Assembly: GCA_029880275.1 (NCBI GenBank)
Contig: JAOUOQ010000049.1
Coordinates: 1 to 10,035, forward strand
Origin: Candidatus Aminicenantota bacterium
Lineage (GTDB): Bacteria; Acidobacteriota; B3-B38; Guanabaribacteriales; B3-B38
Length of the DNA stretch: 10,035 nucleotides
Reading direction: 5' to 3'
Part shown: piece by piece, positions 1 through 7,686 of the stretch
How the letters are laid out: every line of letters begins with the position of its first letter
Numbering within the stretch: position 1 is the first letter of the stretch
The notes under the pieces: generated by a model
Seen by the model: only the letters and a program-made list of their open reading frames with translations
What the model was told of the DNA's origin: nothing
The model's database searches: none
Position numbers and translations under genes: made by a program

Positions 1-96
1 TTTCTGGAAAACCGAGAGCATAAAACCCTGGCAGGAGTGGGAGCTGTTTTTGCCCTTCTTGTGTTGAAGATAGTCCTCATGGGAGAAGGGCTATAG
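1..96 (+). CDS. C-terminal tail of an unidentified membrane protein (5' end outside window)
   Basis: Frame 1 of the plus strand is open from the window edge to a TAG stop at 94-96, giving 31 visible residues. They consist of a short polar stretch (ENREHK) followed by a hydrophobic segment (LAGVGAVFALLVLKIVLMG) and a short tail, which is what the last transmembrane helix of a multi-pass membrane protein looks like. The gene would be convergent with rng, whose stop lies 12 bases away, and this spacing fits a real 3' end. The helix could come from a transporter, for example of the EamA/DMT type, but 31 residues do not allow a family call. Chance openness over so short a stretch cannot be excluded. 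Confidence 0.5.
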   Translation, partial: FLENREHKTLAGVGAVFALLVLKIVLMGEGL

Positions 97-108
97 AGGA
101 GAAGGGCT
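82..108. repeat. 11-bp direct repeat between the convergent 3' ends
   Basis: GGAGAAGGGCT occurs at 82-92 and again at 98-108, a 16-base period, spanning the end of the plus-strand tail and the short gap before the rng stop. The core AGAAGGGC is also the reverse complement of GCCCTTCT at 52-59, so an 8-bp stem with a 24-base loop is possible. No clear U-tract follows on either strand, so I do not call it a terminator. It may be chance or a local duplication. Confidence 0.4.
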
Positions 109-1608
109 TTACAGACAGAGAAAGTCGAACTGCTGATAATGAAGGTTGGGATCACCCTTAACGGAGACCCTCAGTTTCAATTCCTTCTGAAGTTGCTGCA
201 CCAGATGGTATTCCTCACCAAGCAGAGCGGAAGCAACTTCAGGATTTACCCGAATAGTCAGCTCCTTTCCCCGTAAGTGAAGGGATGTTTTAGATATCTC
301 TCGATAAATTTCATGGCAGATGGTGGGGAGCGACTTTATCCTTCCTAACCCCTGGCAGTAGGGACAGGGCTGGCAGAGGGTTTCTTCCAGGCTTTGTTTC
401 TGGCGTTTGCGGGTCAACTCCACCAGGCCAAACTCGCTCATGGCCAGAATGTCTGTCTGAGAGCGGTCCTTCTTCAGCTCTTTCTTGAGGGCATCGAGCA
501 CCTTCTTCTGGTTGGCTTTCTTTTCCATATCAATGAAGTCTATGACGATGATCCCCCCCAGGTCCCGCAGCCGGAGCTGAACAACTATCTCCTTGACTGC
601 CTCCAGATTGGTTTTCAATACCGTCTCCTCCAGGTCCCGTTTGCCGACATATCGCCCGGTATTGACATCAATAGCCACCAGAGCCTCGGTTCGGTTGATA
701 ACTATATAGCCTCCCGACTTCAGCCATACCTTGTTCTGCAAAGCTTTTTCTATTTCATCTTCGATGCCGAACGCTTCGAAGATGGGTTTTTGCCTGGTGT
801 ACAGCTTTATTCGATCGACCAAACGGGGCTGAAGCCGCTTGACAAATTGCAGGCAGCGGCGATAATCTTCTTCCGAATCCACCCAAACAGTGGCGAACTC
901 CTCGGAGAAGAGGTCTCTCATTATCCTTAATAAAAGGTCCAGGTCTCTATGGATGAGAGACGGGGCGCGGGTTTTTTCTCCCCTCCGTTTTATCTCTTTC
1001 CAGAGGGAACTGAGGTATCTTATGTCTGAGCGGAACTCTCTTTTTCCTTTCCCTTCACCCGCGGTGCGCACGATATAACCGGCATGGGGCTTGCGCAGCT
1101 TGGCAAGAATTTCTCTAAGCTTTTTTCGTTCCTCTTCGGATTTTATCCTGCGGGAGATTCCCAGATGGTCTAAGGTGGGCATAAAGACCAGATATTTCCC
1201 CGGCAGGCTGATATATGAGGTTATCCTTGCGCCCTTGTTTCCTATCGATTCTTTGGAAATCTGGACCAGCAGCTCTTGCCCTTCTCTTAGCAGCTCATCG
1301 ATGGCCAGGGAGTGGGATTTAGCGATGCTGTTCCGTTCGCCTCCCCAGTCCTCCCCCCATATCTGCTCATACTCCTCTGTGTCCTCGAAGACATCCTTCA
1401 CATAAAGGAAGGCATCCTTTCCTATGCCGATGTCCACAAAGGCTGATTGCATCCCGGGAAGAACAGCGTTAACCTTCCCTTTATAAATATTTCCCAGGAT
1501 GCTGGAGTGCTTTTTCCACTCGATGAATATCTCAGTGAGGTGACTATCTTCGAGTATTCCAATGCGTTCTTCCATAAAGGAAGAGTTGACAACAATCTCC
1601 TTGGTCAT
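109..1608 (-). CDS. rng: Ribonuclease G (RNase E/G family endoribonuclease)
   Basis: This 499-residue protein is close in length to E. coli RNase G (489) and lacks the long C-terminal scaffold of RNase E. It cleaves single-stranded, AU-rich RNA and matures or decays rRNA and mRNA in the cytoplasm. An S1 RNA-binding domain starts around residue 37 (GNIYKGKV, then AFVDIG) and carries an acidic/charged insertion at about 72-105. The catalytic DNase-I-like part contains AIDVNTG with D314 and VIDFIDM with D357, matching the Mg-binding aspartates D303 and D346 of E. coli RNase E. CPYC at 415-418 matches the zinc-link cysteines that hold the dimer together. The ATG shares one base with the upstream stop (TAATG), and AAGGTGA at 1615-1621 is a well-placed ribosome binding site, so translational coupling is likely. 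Linkage of rng to mre genes is also known in E. coli (mreBCD-maf-rng). Confidence 0.97.
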   Translation of the reverse strand: MTKEIVVNSSFMEERIGILEDSHLTEIFIEWKKHSSILGNIYKGKVNAVLPGMQSAFVDIGIGKDAFLYVKDVFEDTEEYEQIWGEDWGGERNSIAKSHSLAIDELLREGQELLVQISKESIGNKGARITSYISLPGKYLVFMPTLDHLGISRRIKSEEERKKLREILAKLRKPHAGYIVRTAGEGKGKREFRSDIRYLSSLWKEIKRRGEKTRAPSLIHRDLDLLLRIMRDLFSEEFATVWVDSEEDYRRCLQFVKRLQPRLVDRIKLYTRQKPIFEAFGIEDEIEKALQNKVWLKSGGYIVINRTEALVAIDVNTGRYVGKRDLEETVLKTNLEAVKEIVVQLRLRDLGGIIVIDFIDMEKKANQKKVLDALKKELKKDRSQTDILAMSEFGLVELTRKRQKQSLEETLCQPCPYCQGLGRIKSLPTICHEIYREISKTSLHLRGKELTIRVNPEVASALLGEEYHLVQQLQKELKLRVSVKGDPNLHYQQFDFLCL

Positions 1609-4208
1609 TAAAGCTCACCTTCCACACACTGAAAGGGGGAGAGATAGTTCCCCTCTTTTAGGCAGGAGAGCCTTACCCTGACAATCGGTAACTCCTCACC
1701 TTTATCATGGTAAAGGACCTGGAGCACTTCCTGGGGTCTGGCACTCCCTCCCTTGTCGAGCTTGAGTTCAAGGTGGAGAACCCCCTTTTCTTCTTCCAGA
1801 TAAATGTTATGAATATAGGGTTTTATATTTAATCTCTTTCGTTTAGACCCCTTGCTTCGTTCCACCAATACCTCATCCCGCCGCAATAATTCGGAAACCA
1901 GCTGTTGGTGGGAGCTCTGTTTTTCCCTCTCAGGCAGATTGTTCAATGAAACCGAATAGTGAGCGATGTTGATAATCTGAGACAGAGAAAGGGGCTTTTT
2001 TCTAAATCCTGCAGCCTTTAAAAATCTGAGCCCTGCGGGGAGGCTGTGGTTTATTTTTTCAATAAGCTGGGGAGGCTCTATCCAGCGGGGTGAAATAAAG
2101 TCTAAAAATTCCTCCTCGCTCTCTACCCCCACCGCCAGAGCTGGTCCAAAGGAGATGTGGGGAAGAGGATGGAACCCCCTGGTGTAGCAGAGTGGTATCT
2201 CTGCTCGACGGAATCCCCGGCTTATTGCTCGCATGAGGTCCAGGTGGGAGAGGTATTTCAGCTCACCCTTCTTCTGATAGGCGCAGCGATAATAGAACTT
2301 GAGAGATGGAGCAGCAAGCTCCACAGCAGGGGTAGCTCTTCTCTCTTTCGCGCGGGGTTCCTCACAGATTTGTTTCTCCCTAGCTCTCAGTTCTGGCGGG
2401 CAAAGCTGGCACCGGGAGCATCTCCGTGAACTACATCCCTCGGAGGGTTTTCCTTCCAGAGCCAGCCGAAGTTCTTCGACCATAAGCGACTTGGGAACCC
2501 CTGTCTGGATGTGGTCCCAGGGGAGGTGGCTTTCGCAGGCTGTTTTCTTATACAGGTAACTCTCCGGGGAGGTGTCCGTCTCCTGAAAAGCCTCCATCCA
2601 CAGGTCGAATCTGAGCTGGTCGGTCCAGCCATCGAAGCGACACCCTTTCTGCCAGGCTTTAAGCAGACTCTTGCCCAGGCTCCTGTCTCCGCGGGAGAAG
2701 ACACCCTCCAGGAAGCTCAGTCTGGGGTTGTGCCATTTGAAGCGAATGGGCAAGGAGGAGAGCATCCTTTTCAGTTGAAGTTGTTTCTGAATGAGCGTTT
2801 CTATGCTTTCCATGGGGAGCCACTGGAAGGGAGTGTGGGGTTTAGGAATAAAGGTGGATACGCTGAGGTTCATCTTGTTAGCGCCTGACCTGGTAAGGCC
2901 AGCAGATGAGAGGATTTTTCGCGCCAGCCCCACAATCTCCCGCAGGTCTTCCTCGGTTTCGGTGGGCAGCCCGATCATAAAATAGAGCTTGATGGTCTGC
3001 CATCCTTCCTGAAAAGCCTGCCTGGCGGCGGTTATTATCTCCTCCTCTGAAAATGCCTTGTTGATGACCTCCCTGAGGCGTCGGCTCCCGGCTTCGGGTG
3101 CGATGGTGAAACCGGTCTTTCTCACTCTTTTTATCTGATGGGCGATTGTCGGAGTCAAGCCGGGGGGGCGAAGCGAGGAGATTGACAGAGCGACTCTCTC
3201 CTTTTCTAGCGTCTCCATCAGGCTGCAGATTAAGAAATGGAGTTGGCTGTAATCCCCCGGGCTTAGGGAACAAAGGGAGACCTCGTCGTAGCCGGTGCTT
3301 TTTAGCCCGCGCATAATAGTGGTGATGATGCTCTCGGGGGAGCGCTCCCGCACCGGAAGGTAAGTTATCCCCGCCTGGCAGAAGCGGCATCCCTGCCCAC
3401 AGCCCCGGGCTATCTCTATGGAGAGGCGGTCGTGCACAATGCCGCAGAAAGGTACAACGGGGGCATGGGGATAAGGGAACTTTTCCAGGTTCCAGAGAAT
3501 CCTTTTCCGCACCACCCTATGGTTCTGGTCGTCAGTGACTACGGTGATAAAGTCCGTTGCCGCCTCCCGCTGAGTGGGATAAAGGGAAGGAACATAAACT
3601 CCCTCTATTTGACCGAGCTCCTTGAGAAGTTCATCCCTCGCCAGTGAGGAACTCCGAAGAGCTTGATATCGGTTAATGAGTTCCAACAGAACCTCCTCTC
3701 CATCCCCAATGACAAACAGGTCGATATAATCAGCCAGAGGTTCGGGATTCAAGGTAATCGGACCCCCGGCTATAATGAGGGGATGCTCCTCTCCCCTTTG
3801 GTCGGAGCGGAGGGGGATGCCGGCGAGGTCGAGGAGGTTGAGAAGGTTGGTGTAGTTCATCTCATACTGAAGGGAGAAACCGATGATTTCAAACTCAGCG
3901 GCAGGTCTTCTGGTCTCCAGGGAATACAAGGGAATGCCCCTTTCCCTCATCTCCTTTTCCATATCAACCCAGGGAGAGAAGACCCTTTCGCACGCCAGGT
4001 CGGGGCGCGAGTTGACCAGATGATAGAGGATTCGAAGTCCCAGATGGGACATGCCGATCTCATAGGTATCGGGAAAAGCAAGGAGCAAACGGCACTTTAC
4101 CTTGGATGGGTCTTTGGCAATAGAATTCCACTCACCCCCCAGGTATCTAATTGGTCTTTTAACCGAAGCTATTCTCTTAAGCAAGCTGGTCTGCCACAAA
4201 TTGCTCAT
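1608..4208 (-). CDS. B12-binding-type radical SAM protein (TIGR03960-like) fused to a DUF2344 (TIGR03936-like) domain
   Basis: This 866-residue protein combines two families that are often separate neighbouring genes. Residues about 37-180 form a Rossmann-like B12-binding-type domain (AGGP at 147-150, GDGEE at 168-172). No DxHxxG cobalamin-histidine motif is visible, so base-off His coordination is not supported. The radical SAM core follows, with CGQGC..C giving C270, C274 and C277 for the 4Fe-4S cluster, and the motifs IAPEAGSRRLR (369-379) and YFMIGLPTETEEDL (409-422). A cysteine cluster at C592, C597, C600 and C603 sits before a charged linker. Residues about 637-860 are the DUF2344, radical-SAM-linked domain (YLSHLDLMRAISR, RGFHPLPHISFGPAL). 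Reaction and substrate are unknown for the family. The ATG lies 13 bases after the rodA stop, with AAGAGG as a ribosome binding site. I am confident of the domains and not of any function. Confidence 0.93.
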   Translation of the reverse strand: MSNLWQTSLLKRIASVKRPIRYLGGEWNSIAKDPSKVKCRLLLAFPDTYEIGMSHLGLRILYHLVNSRPDLACERVFSPWVDMEKEMRERGIPLYSLETRRPAAEFEIIGFSLQYEMNYTNLLNLLDLAGIPLRSDQRGEEHPLIIAGGPITLNPEPLADYIDLFVIGDGEEVLLELINRYQALRSSSLARDELLKELGQIEGVYVPSLYPTQREAATDFITVVTDDQNHRVVRKRILWNLEKFPYPHAPVVPFCGIVHDRLSIEIARGCGQGCRFCQAGITYLPVRERSPESIITTIMRGLKSTGYDEVSLCSLSPGDYSQLHFLICSLMETLEKERVALSISSLRPPGLTPTIAHQIKRVRKTGFTIAPEAGSRRLREVINKAFSEEEIITAARQAFQEGWQTIKLYFMIGLPTETEEDLREIVGLARKILSSAGLTRSGANKMNLSVSTFIPKPHTPFQWLPMESIETLIQKQLQLKRMLSSLPIRFKWHNPRLSFLEGVFSRGDRSLGKSLLKAWQKGCRFDGWTDQLRFDLWMEAFQETDTSPESYLYKKTACESHLPWDHIQTGVPKSLMVEELRLALEGKPSEGCSSRRCSRCQLCPPELRAREKQICEEPRAKERRATPAVELAAPSLKFYYRCAYQKKGELKYLSHLDLMRAISRGFRRAEIPLCYTRGFHPLPHISFGPALAVGVESEEEFLDFISPRWIEPPQLIEKINHSLPAGLRFLKAAGFRKKPLSLSQIINIAHYSVSLNNLPEREKQSSHQQLVSELLRRDEVLVERSKGSKRKRLNIKPYIHNIYLEEEKGVLHLELKLDKGGSARPQEVLQVLYHDKGEELPIVRVRLSCLKEGNYLSPFQCVEGEL

Positions 4209-4221
4209 TTAGCCTCTTTTA

Positions 4222-5313
4222 TTAGTTCACCGTCCTTCTCATACGGACATTGAGCACCAGCCCCACACCGGCAAGCGTGGCTATCATATAGCTGCCCCCA
4301 TAGCTCAACAGCGGTATGGGAAGACCGCTGGTAGGCATCAGCCCCACTGTCATAGAAATATTAGTAGATAGTTGAAAAAGGAAAAGTGATAAAAATCCAC
4401 CAGTTATGAAAACTCCCAGAGGGTCGCGGGCCACTTTTGCCGAGTTAAGAATCCTGAGGAGTATTCCCAGGTAAAGTGCGAGCATCAACACGATTCCCAC
4501 AAATCCCTCCTCCTCAGCCAGCAGGGAGAAGATGAAGTCGGTATGCTGAGCCGGGACAAATTCCAGTTGGCTCTGGCTTCCCGAGAGAAATCCCTTCCCC
4601 CATATTCCTCCCGAACCGACGGCGATCTTCAATTGCCTCACCTGATAGCCGGCATCAGCGGGGTCCAACCGTGGCTGGAGAAAGGTAGTGAGCCTCTCCT
4701 TTTGATAATCCTTCAAGATGGTGAACCAGGAGACCACCGCTATGAGAAGGAGGACGAGAATTATTTGCCCGAGGGTCCTCAACCGGGCGCCGGCAACGAA
4801 GCTCACTCCGAGATAGATGGCGACGAAGGTGAGGGCGCTGCCGAGGTTGGGCTGCATGGCTACCAGTCCGGCAGGTAGGGCGGCTATTAGCCCGGGGATG
4901 ATGACATCCTTAAACCTGAGCACTACCTTTTCCATCTCCGCGTAGTAATAAGCCAGCAACAGCAGGGTGGCAATCTTGGCTACCTCCGAAGGCTGCAGGG
5001 AGAAGCCGCCCAACCTGATCCATCTCCGCACGCCAGAAACCTCAGAGCCAAACAGCAGAGAATAAATGAGCATAAGAAGGGATATACTGTAAATATATTT
5101 GGAGATCTGAGCTAAGAAGTGGTAGTCGAAGAAGAGGATGATAAGCAGAAAGCCAAGCCCTATTCCCACCCAAAGGAGCTGGGTGAGATAAAGGTGGGGC
5201 TGGGCGGTTTTGTGAGTGGCGCTGAAGATGAGCAGCACCCCTACGGCAGCGGTTACTATCACCAGAGCCAGAAGGCTCCAGTCAAAGTTGGCTAATAATC
5301 TTCTCTCCCACAT
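4222..5313 (-). CDS. rodA: RodA, peptidoglycan glycosyltransferase of the elongasome (SEDS family)
   Basis: RodA is a polytopic inner-membrane enzyme that polymerises lipid II into glycan strands, working as a pair with PBP2. The 363-residue length is typical. About ten hydrophobic segments are visible. Family motifs include RRWIRLGGFSLQPSEVAK (96-113), DYQKERLTTFL (202-212), HTDFIFSLLAEEEG (257-270) and GLMPTSGLPIPLLSYGGS (324-341). D259 in HTDF corresponds to the catalytic aspartate (E. coli RodA D262). The context beside mrdA, inside an mre operon, favours RodA over FtsW or SpoVE. The ATG follows the mrdA stop by 4 bases. Its ribosome binding site is poor (AGG close to the start), so coupling to mrdA translation is likely. 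Confidence 0.96.
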   Translation of the reverse strand: MWERRLLANFDWSLLALVIVTAAVGVLLIFSATHKTAQPHLYLTQLLWVGIGLGFLLIILFFDYHFLAQISKYIYSISLLMLIYSLLFGSEVSGVRRWIRLGGFSLQPSEVAKIATLLLLAYYYAEMEKVVLRFKDVIIPGLIAALPAGLVAMQPNLGSALTFVAIYLGVSFVAGARLRTLGQIILVLLLIAVVSWFTILKDYQKERLTTFLQPRLDPADAGYQVRQLKIAVGSGGIWGKGFLSGSQSQLEFVPAQHTDFIFSLLAEEEGFVGIVLMLALYLGILLRILNSAKVARDPLGVFITGGFLSLFLFQLSTNISMTVGLMPTSGLPIPLLSYGGSYMIATLAGVGLVLNVRMRRTVN

Positions 5314-5317
5314 TGAC

Positions 5318-7195
5318 CTATTTCTGCGAGCTTATGCTCTTGCTCCCCTGGGAAGCCGTGGAGAGAGTAGGTCTCCCCGCAGTCTTTGCCTCCTCTTTTA
5401 TTGAAAAGTAGGCTTTAAATATCTTCCCCGCAATGGGTGCGGCAGCTACCCCTCCTGCACCCCCATTTTCCACTAACACCACCACTACCACCTCGGGGTG
5501 GTCAAATGGGGCAAATCCTACAAACCAGGCATGAGACCGAAGGTCAGGCGGTAGCATCTCATCGCTCACCCCGCTCTTGCTGGATACGAGCTGAGCAGTT
5601 CCTGTTTTGCCAGCCATATCTATACCCTCAACCCAGGCTCTCCATCCTGTGCCGTTGTCGTTGACCACTCCCCACATGCCTTTTCTCACCTGTTCAAGGG
5701 TGCCGGGCTTAAGGGACAGGCGGCGGCTGACTTTCGGATGGTTGCGGACCAGAACCCTTCCCGAGCTGTCGGCGACCTTCTCCAGAAGATAAGGTTGGTA
5801 TATTGTCCCTCCGTTGGCGATAGCGGAGACAAACACCGCCATCTGCAAGGGGGTTACCTGAACCGCCCCTTGCCCGATAGCGACAGAGATGGTTTCCCCA
5901 GGGTTCCATTTCTCTCCCCACTGAGCCTCCTTCCATTGGGGAGTGGGAATAAGTCCCTCTTTCTCGTAGGGGAGGTCAATACCTGTTTTCACCCCTAATC
6001 CCAGCTCATGAGCATAGGCAGCAATACGGTTTGCCCCCAGGCGCTGCCCCAACTGGTAGAAGTAGACATTACAGGAATGGACTATCCCTTTATATAAGTC
6101 CACCAGCCCATGCCCTCCAAGAGCATGGCAACTGAATCTATGCCCATAAAGGTAGATCGCGCCATAGCAGTAGAGCTTAGCAGAGGGAGTTATGACCTCT
6201 TCCTCCAGAGCCGCTATGGCAATCAGGAGCTTGAAGGCGGAGCCAGGGGGATAGAGGTTCTGAATGCATCTATTTTGCAGTGAGTAGAACGGATTTCCGA
6301 GCCATTCGCTCCAGCCGACGCTGGATAGGCGACGGGCAAAGAGATTGGGATCAAAGGAGGGGCTGTTTACCATGGCCATAATTTCCCCGCTCTGTGGGGA
6401 GAGAACCACCGCAGCACCTCTGAGCCCGTTGAAGAGAGACTCTATATATTGCTGCAAGCGGGAGTCAAGCGTCAGGGTGATGGTTTTGCCTGGTTGGGGC
6501 TCCTGTCGCTGAAGCACCCGCACCTGGCTTCCTTTACTGTTGACCATTTGTTTTATCCAGCCATCAGTTCCGGCTAAATAGTGATTGTAAGTCTTTTCAA
6601 TACCGAGCTGCCCGACCAGGTCGCCGGCTTTGAAACGGCGATAGGCAGGGTCTTTGATTTCGTTGAGGCTAAGCTCTCCGATATAGCCCATCATCGGGGC
6701 GGCAAGCTGGTGATAAGGATATAAGCGCTTAGGCTCCACTTCTACTAAAAGATTAGGATAGACCACCTTTCGCGACTCCACCAGAGTTACTTCCTCAAAG
6801 CTGGCGTCCCCTCGAATGACCAGGGGTCGATTAAGAGGAATGGAGCGGTCATTTTGCAAGGCGGCGGTTGCTTCTTCCGGACGCAATGGAAAAAAGCTTC
6901 TTATGTTGGAGAGGGCTTCTCTGGCAGAGTTAAATTCGGACCGGTAGATAGCAATGTTATAGGAAGGACGATTGCCTGCCAGCAGCTCTCCCCGACAGTC
7001 GAGGATAGCCCCGCGGGGTGCTCTCAGGGGGACTATTCTGAGATGATTGATCTCTGAAAGCTGGCTATAGTAATCGTGGTGAATCACCTGGAGATACCAG
7101 AAAGCGCTGAGAAAGAAAAGGAAGAGTAGTATGGTCAGATATTGCAGAACCTTCAGGCGGGAATAGAAATGGTTCATCTCCGGCTGCAATCTCAC
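5318..7195 (-). CDS. mrdA: Penicillin-binding protein 2, elongasome DD-transpeptidase
   Basis: This class B PBP cross-links lateral-wall peptidoglycan and partners with RodA. With the GTG start at 7195 it is 625 residues. One N-terminal transmembrane helix lies at about 17-35, followed by the PBP dimerisation/pedestal region (RAPRGAILDCRG) and then the transpeptidase domain. The active site is complete: SAFK with the nucleophile S319 and K322, SCN at 374-376, and KTGTAQ from K530. Between the first two motifs, C343, C356 and the GHG histidine H362 match the cysteine/histidine pattern common in PBP2 orthologues. Start choice: the frame stays open to an ATG at 7279, but that would overlap mreD by 88 bases. 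The GTG at 7195 overlaps the mreD stop as GTGA and has GGAGG 8 bases upstream. An ATG at 7177 has GGAG directly abutting it, which is too close. The Ser/Thr/Lys-rich tail after about residue 600 is probably disordered. Confidence 0.95.
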   Translation of the reverse strand: MRLQPEMNHFYSRLKVLQYLTILLFLFFLSAFWYLQVIHHDYYSQLSEINHLRIVPLRAPRGAILDCRGELLAGNRPSYNIAIYRSEFNSAREALSNIRSFFPLRPEEATAALQNDRSIPLNRPLVIRGDASFEEVTLVESRKVVYPNLLVEVEPKRLYPYHQLAAPMMGYIGELSLNEIKDPAYRRFKAGDLVGQLGIEKTYNHYLAGTDGWIKQMVNSKGSQVRVLQRQEPQPGKTITLTLDSRLQQYIESLFNGLRGAAVVLSPQSGEIMAMVNSPSFDPNLFARRLSSVGWSEWLGNPFYSLQNRCIQNLYPPGSAFKLLIAIAALEEEVITPSAKLYCYGAIYLYGHRFSCHALGGHGLVDLYKGIVHSCNVYFYQLGQRLGANRIAAYAHELGLGVKTGIDLPYEKEGLIPTPQWKEAQWGEKWNPGETISVAIGQGAVQVTPLQMAVFVSAIANGGTIYQPYLLEKVADSSGRVLVRNHPKVSRRLSLKPGTLEQVRKGMWGVVNDNGTGWRAWVEGIDMAGKTGTAQLVSSKSGVSDEMLPPDLRSHAWFVGFAPFDHPEVVVVVLVENGGAGGVAAAPIAGKIFKAYFSIKEEAKTAGRPTLSTASQGSKSISSQK

Positions 7196-7686
7196 GATGT
7201 CAACCTCCGCTCCTTTACAAGGTTGTAAAGTTTTGCCGATTGAAAGATAACAGCTCCCACCCCGATGTTGCCCAGGCACTGGAAGCTCATTGTTCCCCAG
7301 AAGCCCTTTAGAGGGGAGTGAAAAAAGAGATAATTTATCCCGATAATAACCGCTCCGTTGAGCAAGGTGGCCAGCCCAAGAAGGAGCGCTTGAGCAACCA
7401 GGTTCTCCACCATCAGTATAGTACTGAGCAAACCGACCGTAAAACCGACAAAAGTTTTAGCAAACCCATGAATTCCAATTATCCCGCCGGAGAAGCTGTC
7501 CTGCACCAGACCGGAAATAGCCCCTACTAAAATGCCGGTCAGAAGCCCCTCCTTGGCGGCAAAATATACCACCACCAGCAGGAAGGCATCCAGATAAACG
7601 ATGCTGAAAGAGAAGACTCGGACACCAAATGTCTGAGCGACCAAAGCTACAATGATGGAAATGCCAATCCTCAGGTAGATATTCAT
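7192..7686 (-). CDS. mreD: MreD, rod-shape-determining membrane protein
   Basis: This is a 164-residue, highly hydrophobic protein with five to six predicted membrane segments, the usual size for MreD. MreD sits in the inner membrane and helps link the MreB/MreC assembly to the synthases. The central pattern QDSFSGGIIGIHGFAKT (62-78) matches the D-x-F-x(4)-G-x-x-G-x-x-K/T signature shared by MreD and related S-component-like proteins. The ATG overlaps the mreC stop as ATGA and the stop overlaps the mrdA GTG start as GTGA, so it is tightly coupled on both sides. Sequence conservation in this family is low, and much of the identification rests on position between mreC and mrdA. Confidence 0.93.
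   Translation of the reverse strand: MNIYLRIGISIIVALVAQTFGVRVFSFSIVYLDAFLLVVVYFAAKEGLLTGILVGAISGLVQDSFSGGIIGIHGFAKTFVGFTVGLLSTILMVENLVAQALLLGLATLLNGAVIIGINYLFFHSPLKGFWGTMSFQCLGNIGVGAVIFQSAKLYNLVKERRLTS
7204..7208 (-). promoter_or_regulatory. Ribosome binding site that decides the mrdA start
   Basis: On the minus strand GGAGG is followed by 8 bases (TTGACATC) and then GTG at 7195-7193. This near-perfect Shine-Dalgarno inside the end of mreD supports the GTG start over the upstream ATG at 7279 and the downstream ATG at 7177. The GTGA overlap with the mreD stop is typical of translational coupling. Confidence 0.75.

Noticed and set aside
52..107. Possible hairpin GCCCTTCT (52-59) with AGAAGGGC (84-91 or 100-107) as a bidirectional terminator
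   Set aside because: Loops are 24 or 40 bases long and no U-tract follows on either strand beyond three T residues. Part of it lies in the plus-strand coding tail.
394..930. 178-residue open frame on the plus strand
   Set aside because: It lies wholly antisense to the RNase G catalytic domain, whose motifs are intact. There is no recognisable domain, and the frame is explained by codon bias of the real gene.
2878..3390. 170-residue minus-strand frame inside the radical SAM gene
   Set aside because: It is out of frame with the radical SAM core, which has continuous conserved motifs. The Pro/Arg/Gly/His-rich translation is typical of an off-frame reading.
1305..4139. Shared peptide GGEWNSIAK (radical SAM N-terminus) and GGERNSIAK (RNase G residues 89-97) as a possible duplicated element
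   Set aside because: The underlying DNA is not similar beyond chance and the surrounding residues differ. The first belongs to a stretch that appears usual for TIGR03960-like proteins, so this looks coincidental.
3663..4253. 196-residue open frame on the plus strand
   Set aside because: It is antisense to the N-terminal domain of the radical SAM protein and runs into the rodA end. Its composition is that of a shadow frame and it has no family motif.
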